Source of the DNA: a bacterium
Lineage (GTDB): Bacteria > Bacillota > Clostridia > Christensenellales > UBA1242
Direction: 5' to 3'
Assembly (NCBI GenBank): GCA_024692805.1
Contig: JAILMD010000063.1
Location: 1 to 39,035 of the forward strand
DNA length: 39,035 nt
Shown here one piece after another: positions 11,817 through 20,822 of this stretch; positions within the stretch are counted from its first letter, which is position 1; each line of letters starts with the position of its first letter. The position numbers and the translations under genes were made by a program. The notes under the pieces are model-generated. The model was not told the origin of the DNA, ran no database searches, and worked only from the letters and a program-made list of their open reading frames with translations.

Positions 11817-12910
11817 ACTTTTTTCTCTTTAACAGTTCCCAAAACTATCTTAAACTGGCAAAAATCAGTTGTTGGTTTAAACTTAAAAGTTGTTCCAGTA
11901 AAGATAGATTGAACGCCTTTAACACAGTCATAAAGCTTCTTTTGACGCTTTGTGTCAAGTTCGCTAAACACGTCATCAAAAACCATAATAGGCGGCTCGC
12001 CTAGTTCTTCGGTTATTATTTTCATTTCGGCTAATTTTAAGGCTAGGGTTATGCTTCTCGCCTGCCCCTGACTTGCAAAAGCGCGCGCATCAGTTTTGTT
12101 TAACTCAAATTTAATATCATCTCTGTGAGGGCCAATCGAAGTGTAGCCTAGTTCCATATCTCTTTCAAGGTTTTCTTCAAGTGCTTTTATGATTTGATTA
12201 TAAATCTCGTCAGTTTCCTCCCCTGACTGACCAATATAGGTTATGTTTAAATCTTCTTTGTTTTCGCTAAGTTCTTTTAAATAAACCTGAGCAAAAGGCA
12301 ACAATTTTTTAATAAATGATTTTCTAATTTTAATTATTCTTGAAGCCGTTTTTGCTAATTCAATATCCCAAACGCCAATTGTATCAATAATTTTAGCAAC
12401 ATCTTTTTCAAATTTTAAAAGTTTATTCCTTTGAAATAAAACCTTTTCATATCTATTTAAAAGATTAACATAAGCCCCACTTATCATTGAAATATCATTA
12501 TCAATAAAATCACGCCTTTCTTGAGGCCCGCCGGTTACAATTTTTAATTCTTGAGGTGAAAAATAAATGGTTGCAAGGTTTCCGGCTAATTCGCTCATCT
12601 TCGTTATTTTGTTTCCATTAACAAAATATTCATTTTCACTATCTTTATTAATGTTAAAATTAAAGTTAACTATTCCCTCTTTTTTTGCTAGGCTTGCTTT
12701 AATATTGGCCGACTTCTCGCCCGCTAAAATTAAATCACTCGTTTGGTGAGTTCTTGGGCTAAACGCCTTGCTCAAAAAAACGATAGCCTCACAAAGGTTT
12801 GTTTTGCCTTGACCATTAAGCCCGCAAACCAAGTTAATTCCTGGGTTTAACTCAACTTCAGTTTGAGCGTGGTTTCTAAAATTATTAAGTTTTAAGCTAA
12901 CTAATTCCAT
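11804..12910 (-). CDS. recF: DNA replication/repair protein RecF
   Basis: LKLNNFRNHAQTEVELNPGINLVCGLNGQGKTNLCEAI; C-terminal VFDDVFSELD. Confidence 0.95.
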   Translation of the reverse strand: MELVSLKLNNFRNHAQTEVELNPGINLVCGLNGQGKTNLCEAIVFLSKAFSPRTHQTSDLILAGEKSANIKASLAKKEGIVNFNFNINKDSENEYFVNGNKITKMSELAGNLATIYFSPQELKIVTGGPQERRDFIDNDISMISGAYVNLLNRYEKVLFQRNKLLKFEKDVAKIIDTIGVWDIELAKTASRIIKIRKSFIKKLLPFAQVYLKELSENKEDLNITYIGQSGEETDEIYNQIIKALEENLERDMELGYTSIGPHRDDIKFELNKTDARAFASQGQARSITLALKLAEMKIITEELGEPPIMVFDDVFSELDTKRQKKLYDCVKGVQSIFTGTTFKFKPTTDFCQFKIVLGTVKEKKVKNT

Positions 12911-12920
12911 CGCTTTTTTT

Positions 12921-12949
12921 ATTTTACCAAAAAAATATCAAAGTGTAAA
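12921..12949 (-). promoter_or_regulatory. recF promoter TTTACA-17-TAAAAT
   Basis: -10 complement ATTTTA 12921-12926; -35 complement TGTAAA 12944-12949. Confidence 0.65.
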
Positions 12950-12968
12950 ACTTATTTATGTTGAAAAC

Positions 12969-12997
12969 TTGTTTTTTTTATTTGTTTAGTTTATAAT
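12969..12997 (+). promoter_or_regulatory. dnaA promoter TTGTTT-17-TATAAT
   Basis: -35 12969-12974; -10 12992-12997; SD GGAGGG before ATG 13027. Confidence 0.65.
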
Positions 12998-13026
12998 CTT
13001 ATTAACAATAAACTAGAGGAGGGATT

Positions 13027-14448
13027 ATGGAAAAACAAGACGATTTAATAATTAGTCAAGCACCTGCTCCAGATGTTAATGCAATTTGGGATGAGGCAAA
13101 ACTCTCTATTAGCAAGGATATAACTGCTGTTTCTTTTGACGTTTGGATTGATAGCTTAATTCCCGTTAGTATTGTTGATGACTCTTTTGTTTTATGCGCT
13201 AACTCAATCTCTGGTAAAAACATTATTTTAAAAAATGAGAAATATTATAATTCAATTTTAAATTCAATTAAAGAAATATATCCTCAAATTAATAAAATTG
13301 AAGTTGTTGTTAGGGCTGAAACCGCTAGGCAAGAAGAAAACAGCATTGTTGACAGAGTTGCCGCTCCACAACCCCAAGTTGTTATAAAACCTGAGCCAGC
13401 AAAACCTGCTCAATCAAGTTTTGTTTTCAACCCTAAATATACTTTTGATAACTATGTTATTGGCGGAAATAACCAATTCGTTGCGGCAGCCGCAAAGGCC
13501 GTTGCTGAAAACCCAGGAATTAGTTACAACCCCCTATTTATCTATGGTGGCGTTGGTCTTGGTAAAACTCACCTTCTTCACGCTATTGGAAATTACATAA
13601 CTCAAAATCACCCAGAATTAAACGTTGTTTATGTAACCATTGAAAAGTTTACTAATGACTTGATTGCTTCTATTCAAAACGGAACAAGCCTTGCTAAAAG
13701 TGAGTTTAGAACAAAATATAGGTCTGCTGACGTTTTAATTGTTGATGATATTCAATTTATTATTAACAGAAACAGCGTTCAAGAAGAATTTTTCAACACT
13801 TTTAACGAACTTAACCAAAACGGAAAACAAATCGTCATTTCAAGTGATAAACCTCCAAAAGAGATTAACCCTCTTGAAGAAAGGTTAAGAAGTAGGTTTG
13901 AATGGGGCTTGCTTGCTGATATTGGTGTTCCTGATATTGAAACAAGAATTGCAATTTTAAACAAAAAGGCAAATCTTGAAAGATATAATGTTGATAGTGA
14001 CGTTATTAGTTATATCGCCGAAGCCGTTAAAACTAACATAAGAGAAATGGAAGGCCTTTTAAACAGAGCAGTTTTCTATGCTGGGCTTTTAGGAAAAACT
14101 CAAGTAACAATGGAAATTGCAAGAGAAGCGCTTAAAAACTATTTAACTGAAACTCAAGAATCAGTTAATGCTGACAGCATTGTTGAAATTGTTAGCAAAT
14201 ATTATAACATTAAAAAAGACGAGCTCATTGCTCGAAAGCGAACAAAAGAAATTGCGGAAGCAAGGCAAATTGCAATGTTTTTAATTAGTGAGTTTATTAA
14301 CATTCCCCTCGCCTCAATTGGTGCAATTTTCGGAAAAGATCACGCAACAGTAATTTATGCTAAAAACAAGGTTGCGGAAGATATGAAAACAAATCAAAAA
14401 CTTGCCGTTCAAATTAACGACATGAAACAAATGATAAAAAATAAATAA
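13027..14448 (+). CDS. dnaA: chromosomal replication initiator protein DnaA
   Basis: FNPKYTFDNYVIGGNNQFVAAAAKAVAENPG, GGVGLGKTHLLHAIGN, C-terminal DHATVIYAKNKV. Confidence 0.98.
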   Translation: MEKQDDLIISQAPAPDVNAIWDEAKLSISKDITAVSFDVWIDSLIPVSIVDDSFVLCANSISGKNIILKNEKYYNSILNSIKEIYPQINKIEVVVRAETARQEENSIVDRVAAPQPQVVIKPEPAKPAQSSFVFNPKYTFDNYVIGGNNQFVAAAAKAVAENPGISYNPLFIYGGVGLGKTHLLHAIGNYITQNHPELNVVYVTIEKFTNDLIASIQNGTSLAKSEFRTKYRSADVLIVDDIQFIINRNSVQEEFFNTFNELNQNGKQIVISSDKPPKEINPLEERLRSRFEWGLLADIGVPDIETRIAILNKKANLERYNVDSDVISYIAEAVKTNIREMEGLLNRAVFYAGLLGKTQVTMEIAREALKNYLTETQESVNADSIVEIVSKYYNIKKDELIARKRTKEIAEARQIAMFLISEFINIPLASIGAIFGKDHATVIYAKNKVAEDMKTNQKLAVQINDMKQMIKNK

Positions 14449-14458
14449 GGAGAAAATT

Positions 14459-15562
14459 ATGAAATTAGTTTGTGAAGGTCTTGACTTAAGCGAAGCTGTT
14501 TTAAAAGTTATCAAAGCTTCAGCAATTAGAACAACCAACCCCGTTTTAGAGGGAATTAAGTTAAAAGCATCATTTGATAGCTTAACGTTAACCGCAACCG
14601 ATAATGAGTTAACAATTGAAAAAACAATTCCTGCTGACGTTAAAATTGAAGGAGAAGTTATTGTTCCTGGAAAATTCTTTGCAGAATTTGTTAAAAAACT
14701 TTCTAATGAACAAATTGAATTAACGCTAACTGATAATAACATTTTAAAAATCAAATATACTGACAGCGTTGGTCAACTTCAATGCCTTAACGTTGATGAA
14801 TTCCCTACTATCAAACAACTCGATAACCCTGAAAAAATCGTTATCAACCAAAAAGATTTTAGAGATTTAATAAACAAAACAATCTTCAGCGTTGCTATTG
14901 ATGACGCCCGCCCAATTTTAAAAGGTTGCCTCTTTGAAATTGCTAACGGAAGCGTAACTTGCGTTGCTCTTGATGGTTTTAGGCTTGCTTTAGCCCAAAA
15001 ACAACTTAAATCAACAACTGCTGACTTTAATTTTATCGTTCCTGCTAGATGCCTTGCTGAAATCAGCAAACTTCTTGATGAAAACGATAACGATATAACG
15101 CTTTTAGTTCAAAAGAATTACTTAATGGTTGACCTTAACTCAACAAAAATTGTAACAAGGCTTCTTGATGGTGACTTTATTAACTATCGCCAAGTTATTC
15201 CTAATAACAAAACAACAATTGTAACAATTAATAAAAATCAACTTGAAAATGGTCTTGAAAGAGCAAGCCTTCTTGCAAGAATGGATAAAAATAATTTGGT
15301 TAAATTTGAAGTTCATGATAAACTTTTAACATTAGCCAGCCAATCAGATATCGGTAATGTTACTGAAAACATAACAATTGGCCTTGAAGGAAAAGATATT
15401 TCAATCGCCTTCAATGCAAGATATATCAGCGAATGCTTAAGAAACATTGAAGATGAATTTATCTGCTTAAACTTCACAACTCCAATCGCTCCTTGCACGG
15501 TTACCGGAACTCAAAACGCTGAATATTTATATTTAATTTTACCAGTAAGAATTGTTTCATAG
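14459..15562 (+). CDS. dnaN: DNA polymerase III beta subunit (sliding clamp)
   Basis: position after dnaA; sliding-clamp sequence, C-terminal YLILPVRI. Confidence 0.95.
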   Translation: MKLVCEGLDLSEAVLKVIKASAIRTTNPVLEGIKLKASFDSLTLTATDNELTIEKTIPADVKIEGEVIVPGKFFAEFVKKLSNEQIELTLTDNNILKIKYTDSVGQLQCLNVDEFPTIKQLDNPEKIVINQKDFRDLINKTIFSVAIDDARPILKGCLFEIANGSVTCVALDGFRLALAQKQLKSTTADFNFIVPARCLAEISKLLDENDNDITLLVQKNYLMVDLNSTKIVTRLLDGDFINYRQVIPNNKTTIVTINKNQLENGLERASLLARMDKNNLVKFEVHDKLLTLASQSDIGNVTENITIGLEGKDISIAFNARYISECLRNIEDEFICLNFTTPIAPCTVTGTQNAEYLYLILPVRIVS

Positions 15563-15571
15563 GGGGAAAAT

Positions 15572-16219
15572 ATGAAAGTTAAAAATGGTTTTTTAATTGG
15601 TGCATTAGTTTTATCTGTTGCCCACTTCGTTATCTTAATGTTATCTTTGTTTAACGTTATTGACACTTCAAGCGTTTTGCCAGCAAACTTCAATTATTTT
15701 GTTGCTTTTGCTTTAATTGCCGTTTGCCTTGCGCTATTTACAATCGCTTTATTTGTTGAAAGCAAAAAACAATTAACTGTTCCAACCTGGCTTGCCGTTA
15801 GCTTTTATTGCTGTTTCTTTATCTTTACTAACGTTTATTACTTCTTTGGGCTTTATAACATTTTCTTAACTAACCTATTATTCTATGTTGCCCTTTCTGT
15901 TTTAGTTAGCATTTTAAGCCTTTCAATTTATTACAACGAATTAAAAGCATTTGACGGAACTCTTGAAAATAAAAACAGATATCTTGGTTATGTTTTATTT
16001 AGCGTTAGCATTTCAATCTCTTTGATCTTTGAACTTGTTGTTATGCTAATAAAATATATCTCAAACCCTAATATTAATTTAACCGTTCACGCTCTTGCAT
16101 CTTTTGGAATTTTAATTCTTGGCGCTTTGATCTTTGCTGTTTTATTTACCGAATCAATTAAGAAAACAAAACGCTTTGCAAATGCTTGTTTGATAAAAAT
16201 AAACACAAAACAACAATAA
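15572..16219 (+). CDS. multi-pass membrane protein of unknown function
   Basis: several predicted TM segments; SD GGGGG upstream. Confidence 0.6.
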   Translation: MKVKNGFLIGALVLSVAHFVILMLSLFNVIDTSSVLPANFNYFVAFALIAVCLALFTIALFVESKKQLTVPTWLAVSFYCCFFIFTNVYYFFGLYNIFLTNLLFYVALSVLVSILSLSIYYNELKAFDGTLENKNRYLGYVLFSVSISISLIFELVVMLIKYISNPNINLTVHALASFGILILGALIFAVLFTESIKKTKRFANACLIKINTKQQ

Positions 16220-16235
16220 AAAATAAAATTCATAA

Positions 16236-16260
16236 ATCGCCTGACGGCGATTTTTTTATT
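16236..16260 (+). terminator. intrinsic terminator
   Basis: AAATCGCCTGACGGCGATTTTTTTA hairpin plus T tract. Confidence 0.75.
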
Positions 16261-16278
16261 AATATAAATAGTTATTTA

Positions 16279-16307
16279 TTGACAAATGAGCTTTTTTTTA
16301 ATATAAT
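16279..16307 (+). promoter_or_regulatory. consensus promoter TTGACA-17-TATAAT for rpmH
   Basis: -35 16279-16284; -10 16302-16307. Confidence 0.85.
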
Positions 16308-16350
16308 AAACTCACTCATAAAGAGAATAAATCTAATCTAGGAGAATGTC

Positions 16351-16485
16351 ATGAAAAGAACTTACCAACCTAAAAAAGCTAACAGAACTAAAGTTCACGG
16401 ATTCCGTGCTAGAATGAAAACTAAAGGCGGTAAAAAAGTTCTTGCCCGCAGAAGAAACAAGGGCAGAGCTAAAATTTGCGCATAA
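16351..16485 (+). CDS. rpmH: 50S ribosomal protein L34 (missed by ORF track because short)
   Basis: translates as [51 protein letters not shown]. Confidence 0.97.
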   Translation: MKRTYQPKKANRTKVHGFRARMKTKGGKKVLARRRNKGRAKICA

Positions 16486-16832
16486 TGATTAAAAAAGAGT
16501 TTAGGCTTAAAAAGAAATACCAGTTTAATTACACTTATCACGCTGGTGAAACAGTTGGCGAACGCCACCTTTTAATTTGTTTCGCTAAAAGCAAAAATAA
16601 AGTAATTAAAATTGGCCTTTCTGTTACTAAAAAAGTGGGCAATGCTGTAACAAGGAATCGCGTTAAGCGTTTGCTTAGAGCAAGCATTAGCCCAGTTTTA
16701 AGTAAGCTTAAAAAAGATTATAACCTAATTATAATCGCCCGCCCTAGCATTACTAGCATTGGCTTAAACGAGATAAACGAAGAACTAATGGTTTGTTTGA
16801 AAAAAGCAGGATTATTTAATGAAAATATTTAA
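16485..16832 (+). CDS. rnpA: ribonuclease P protein component
   Basis: KIGLSVTKKVGNAVTRNRVKRLLR motif; ATG 16485 overlaps rpmH stop by 1 nt. Confidence 0.95.
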   Translation: MIKKEFRLKKKYQFNYTYHAGETVGERHLLICFAKSKNKVIKIGLSVTKKVGNAVTRNRVKRLLRASISPVLSKLKKDYNLIIIARPSITSIGLNEINEELMVCLKKAGLFNENI

Positions 16833-17091
16833 ATTTATAGTAAGAATCCCAATGTTTATAGCCTTGGGCTTTGTTTATTTCTATAAATTTGCTATTTCCC
16901 CTATCTTGCCAAAAACTTGCCACTTCACTCCGTCTTGTTCAACCTATGCGGTTACTGCGTTTAAAAGGTTCGGCTTGTTTCGTGGCGGTTGGCTTGCTGC
17001 TAAAAGAATAGCAAGATGCAACCCAAAAACAAGTTTTAAAAAAGACCCCGTTCCTTATAATCTTAAAGGAGATTTTAAATGGCTGATTTAA
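16819..17091 (+). CDS. yidD: membrane protein insertion efficiency factor YidD
   Basis: FYKFAISPILPKTCHFTPSCSTYAVTAFKRFG...RIARCNP. Confidence 0.95.
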   Translation: MKIFKFIVRIPMFIALGFVYFYKFAISPILPKTCHFTPSCSTYAVTAFKRFGLFRGGWLAAKRIARCNPKTSFKKDPVPYNLKGDFKWLI

Positions 17092-18245
17092 TTTTAAACA
17101 TTTCTGCCCCAGGCGGATTATGGATGATAATAATTAACTGGATTAATTCAGGTGTTTTCAACTTTGCGTGGACAATTATTCTTTTCACGCTTCTAATTAA
17201 AGTTGTTTTATCTCCTTTTGATTTTTTAATTAAATATTCAACAAAGAAAACAACCTTAATTCAACAAAAATGTGCACCACAAATTGCAAAACTTCAAAAG
17301 AAATATGCAAATAACCAACAACAGTTTTCAGTTTTGCAACAAAACATTTATAAAAAAGAAGGTTTAAATATGATGAGCAGTTGCCTCATTATGTTAGTTA
17401 ACCTTATTGTTACAATTCTTATCTTCTTCTCTATTTACACAACGCTAAGAGAAGCAAGTGCTTACTATGCAATTAAACAATATCAAGAATTAAACACTGC
17501 TTACACTAACGCTTATGAAAAAGTTTTAGAAGATAGAAACATTGGTTATAATAGCAGCGCTGATTATTCAGAAAATGAAGCAATGAAAGCAGAAATTGCA
17601 ACGGCTAAGCAAGACGAATCAGTTAAAACTGCCGTTATGGAAAAATGGAACGAAGTTAAAGATAGTTGGCTCTGGATCAAAAACATTTGGGTTTTAGATG
17701 GGCACACTGATCCCCTTCCAACATATAGTGACTTAACAAAACTTGCCAACAACGCTGGCGGTTTATTTAACAGCGGAGTTAAAGATTCTTACGTTGAATA
17801 TGTTAAAGGAATAAAAGAAAGCGATTATAACGAAGTTAGATCAACAATTTCTTCAAGCCTTAATGGCTGGAATGGCTATTATATCTTAGTTGTTTTAGCT
17901 GGAGGAGTTACCTTCCTTTCATCTTGGGTTAACGAAAGATCAAACAGCTTAAAACGCAAAAAAGAGCCTAAACAAAGAACTAATCAATTTATTAAGTCTA
18001 GCGCTCCTGCGCAAAATAATAACCAAACTGCTCAAACATCAACCGCTATGAAAGTTATGAAATTTGCTTTACCAGCAGTTATGATTATATTTGTTTTAAC
18101 AAGCTCATCAGCATTCGGAATTTATATCGTTGCTCAAAGCTTGATTGGTATTGGAATGAGTTATCTAATTAATTTAATAGTTGATAAATTAACGCATAAA
18201 AAACAGTTGGAAGTTATTGAATATTTAGATAAAATAGAAAGATAA
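17079..18245 (+). CDS. yidC: membrane protein insertase YidC/Oxa1
   Basis: position between yidD and jag; YidC/Oxa1 hydrophobic profile. Confidence 0.92.
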   Translation: MADLILNISAPGGLWMIIINWINSGVFNFAWTIILFTLLIKVVLSPFDFLIKYSTKKTTLIQQKCAPQIAKLQKKYANNQQQFSVLQQNIYKKEGLNMMSSCLIMLVNLIVTILIFFSIYTTLREASAYYAIKQYQELNTAYTNAYEKVLEDRNIGYNSSADYSENEAMKAEIATAKQDESVKTAVMEKWNEVKDSWLWIKNIWVLDGHTDPLPTYSDLTKLANNAGGLFNSGVKDSYVEYVKGIKESDYNEVRSTISSSLNGWNGYYILVVLAGGVTFLSSWVNERSNSLKRKKEPKQRTNQFIKSSAPAQNNNQTAQTSTAMKVMKFALPAVMIIFVLTSSSAFGIYIVAQSLIGIGMSYLINLIVDKLTHKKQLEVIEYLDKIER

Positions 18246-18256
18246 GAGGTAAACAT

Positions 18257-18976
18257 ATGAAATCAATTGAAACAGAAGGAAAAACCATTGATCAAGCCAT
18301 TGAGCTTGGGCTTTATAAATTAAGCGATGGAAATGAAAACAGGCTAACAAGAGATCAAGTTAAAATTAGAATTCTTGAAGAAGCAGGGCTTTTTAATAAA
18401 GCAAAAGTTAGATTAACTTTAAATCAAACAAGTGAAGTTGAAGAACAAGTTTCAGCGCTTGCTAACCAACTTGTTGAAAAAATGGGGCTTAAACTTAACG
18501 TTTATGCTGAAGAAACTGAAAACGGAATTTTAATTGATTTAACCGGCCCTGATGCAGCAATTGCTATTGGAAAACATGGCGACTGCCTTGAGGCAATTTC
18601 AACCGTTTTAAATAACATTTATAACAAAGGCAAGGCTCATGACGAATTAACAAGAATTATTGTTGACAGCAACAATTATAAATCTCGCCGTGAAGCAACA
18701 TTAGTTAGCCTTGCTAAAAAGATGGCTTCAAGAGCAATAAGAGAAGGTAAAAACGTTAAACTTGAGCCAATGACAAGTTATGAAAGAAGAATTATTCATA
18801 ACGCTTTAACAAATGAAACACGCGTTACTAGCGAAAGCGAAGGAAGCGAACCAAACAGATATGTTGTTATAAAACTAGTTAACCCTTCTAACAAATTTAA
18901 AGAAAAGAGTGAAGCAAGAAAAGAAACTAACCCGCTTCAAGAAGAAGTTTTAGAAGAAAGAGCTGATAACGATTAA
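18257..18976 (+). CDS. jag: Jag/KhpB RNA-binding protein (Jag-N, KH, R3H)
   Basis: IAIGKHGDCLEAI KH-like loop and SRREATLVSLAKKMA..RIIHNAL R3H. Confidence 0.92.
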   Translation: MKSIETEGKTIDQAIELGLYKLSDGNENRLTRDQVKIRILEEAGLFNKAKVRLTLNQTSEVEEQVSALANQLVEKMGLKLNVYAEETENGILIDLTGPDAAIAIGKHGDCLEAISTVLNNIYNKGKAHDELTRIIVDSNNYKSRREATLVSLAKKMASRAIREGKNVKLEPMTSYERRIIHNALTNETRVTSESEGSEPNRYVVIKLVNPSNKFKEKSEARKETNPLQEEVLEERADND

Positions 18977-18977
18977 T

Positions 18978-19013
18978 AAAAAAACCTATAGCGAATTGCT
19001 ATAGGTTTTTTAT
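18978..19013. terminator. bidirectional terminator between convergent genes
   Basis: AAAAAACCTATAGC-GAATT-GCTATAGGTTTTTT. Confidence 0.85.
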
Positions 19014-19027
19014 TGTTAATTTAAATT

Positions 19028-19348
19028 TTATTCAGTTATGATTCCGATAACCTTTTCCCAGGTTTCAGGGAAAAACATAGAAACAACAACAATTGCTCCA
19101 ATAAGAACAAATAAAATCTTAAATAAAACAGATTTCCCACTGCAGAATTCAAGCGCAGTTATTGCAACAACTGTTAGTGGCGCCCAAGTTTTAACAACAA
19201 CTAAAACGTTGTAAATAACTCCATCTCCTAAGAAATCCCAATGAGCGTTAATTGCAAGTAGTGCAAAAACAACAAGTGTTAAAAATGCAGCAATTCCGCC
19301 AAGCCAATCTAAAACTGAACCCCAAGCACCCTCTTTATGCTCTGCCAT
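19028..19348 (-). CDS. small (106 aa) membrane protein of unknown function
   Basis: about 3 hydrophobic helices; strong SD AGGAGG and consensus promoter upstream. Confidence 0.7.
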   Translation of the reverse strand: MAEHKEGAWGSVLDWLGGIAAFLTLVVFALLAINAHWDFLGDGVIYNVLVVVKTWAPLTVVAITALEFCSGKSVLFKILFVLIGAIVVVSMFFPETWEKVIGIITE

Positions 19349-19371
19349 AAAACAATCCTCCTTTTTTCTTT

Positions 19372-19400
19372 ATTATAAGAATTCTGTAAAATTTTGTCAA
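19372..19400 (-). promoter_or_regulatory. perfect consensus promoter TTGACA-17-TATAAT
   Basis: complement ATTATA 19372-19377 and TGTCAA 19395-19400. Confidence 0.85.
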
Positions 19401-19434
19401 TATTTCAAGGCAAGTTATAAAAATTTTAAAACCC

Positions 19435-19462
19435 TTGCAATTTACTTTTTTTATAGTATAAT
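19435..19462 (+). promoter_or_regulatory. mnmE promoter TTGCAA-16-TATAAT
   Basis: -35 19435-19440; -10 19457-19462; ATG at 19470. Confidence 0.65.
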
Positions 19463-19469
19463 AATTATT

Positions 19470-20822
19470 ATGAAAAATTTAAAGGGCGAAAACCAAACAA
19501 TTGTTGCTTTGTCTTCCCCACTAGGCGTTGGCGCGATCGGCGTTGTTAGGCTTAGCGGACCAAGCGCAATTAAGATTGCCGATAAACTTTTTACAAGTTT
19601 TAAAGGCAAAAAACCAAGTTCTTTCGAACCAAGAAAAATGGAACTTGGAACTTTTTGTGCCAAAAATTTTAACGAGCAAATATTATGTGTTGTTTTTGTT
19701 GCGCCTTTTAGTTTCACCGGCGAAAATCTTGTTGAATTCCAATGTCACGGCGGAATTAAGATTGCCGAAGGAATTGTTGATGCCTGCATTAACGCTGGCG
19801 CCGTTTTAGCGCAAAATGGCGAGTTTTCAAAAAGAGCCTTTATTAACGGAAAACTTAATCTAGAAAAAGCCGAAGGAATGATGAATATGATTGAGGCTGA
19901 AAGTGAAGCCGAAATAAGGGCTGGTTATTCCCTACTTTCTGGCGCACTTGGAAAACTAGCGATTTCTTGTCAAAAAGAATTAACTGATCTTTTAAGCGAT
20001 ATTGAAGTTAGTTTTGATTATCCTGAAGAAGATATTGAATATATAACTCGCAATAAAACAAAACAAAAAATTGTTGAAATTGAACAAAAAATCAACGAGC
20101 TTATTAAAACAAGTTCAACCGGAAGAAAAATAAAAGAAGGCGTTAACCTTTTAATTTTGGGTGAGCCAAATGTTGGTAAAAGCAGTCTTCTTAACGCCCT
20201 AAGCGCAAGCGATAAAGCAATTGTTACTAATATTGCCGGAACAACCCGTGACACAATCGAAGAAACAATTTTAATTAACGGCGTTAAGTTTAATATTATT
20301 GACACTGCCGGAATTAGAAAAACAACTGACATTATTGAAAAAATTGGAATTGATAAGGCAAAAGATAAGATTAAATCAGCAGATTTAGTTATAGTTTTGG
20401 TTGACGCAAGCAAAAAGCAATCAAAAGAAGACGAGGAGATTTTAAAACTTACTGACAAAACTAACCGAATTGTTGTTGGAAACAAAACAGATTTAATAAA
20501 ATCCCCTGTTCAAAAAGCAGATTTATATATTTCAACAAAAGATGAAAAAAGTGTTAACAACTTAAAACAAAAAATTTATGAATTAACGCTTAAAGAAAAC
20601 ATAACAAATGCCTTGATTATAACAAATTTAAGGCATCTTGACGCATTAACCCGTGCTCAAAAAGCACTTAAAAAGGCAATAAAAAACATTGATGAAGATA
20701 GCCTTGACCTTATTTCAATTGACCTTAAAACCGCTTATTCTTGCCTTGGTGAAATAACAGGAAACACAACAAGCGAAGATATTATTGATGCTATTTTTGC
20801 TAAATTCTGTTTAGGAAAATAA
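19470..20822 (+). CDS. mnmE: tRNA modification GTPase MnmE
   Basis: [41 protein letters not shown]-terminal FCLGK. Confidence 0.97.
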   Translation: MKNLKGENQTIVALSSPLGVGAIGVVRLSGPSAIKIADKLFTSFKGKKPSSFEPRKMELGTFCAKNFNEQILCVVFVAPFSFTGENLVEFQCHGGIKIAEGIVDACINAGAVLAQNGEFSKRAFINGKLNLEKAEGMMNMIEAESEAEIRAGYSLLSGALGKLAISCQKELTDLLSDIEVSFDYPEEDIEYITRNKTKQKIVEIEQKINELIKTSSTGRKIKEGVNLLILGEPNVGKSSLLNALSASDKAIVTNIAGTTRDTIEETILINGVKFNIIDTAGIRKTTDIIEKIGIDKAKDKIKSADLVIVLVDASKKQSKEDEEILKLTDKTNRIVVGNKTDLIKSPVQKADLYISTKDEKSVNNLKQKIYELTLKENITNALIITNLRHLDALTRAQKALKKAIKNIDEDSLDLISIDLKTAYSCLGEITGNTTSEDIIDAIFAKFCLGK

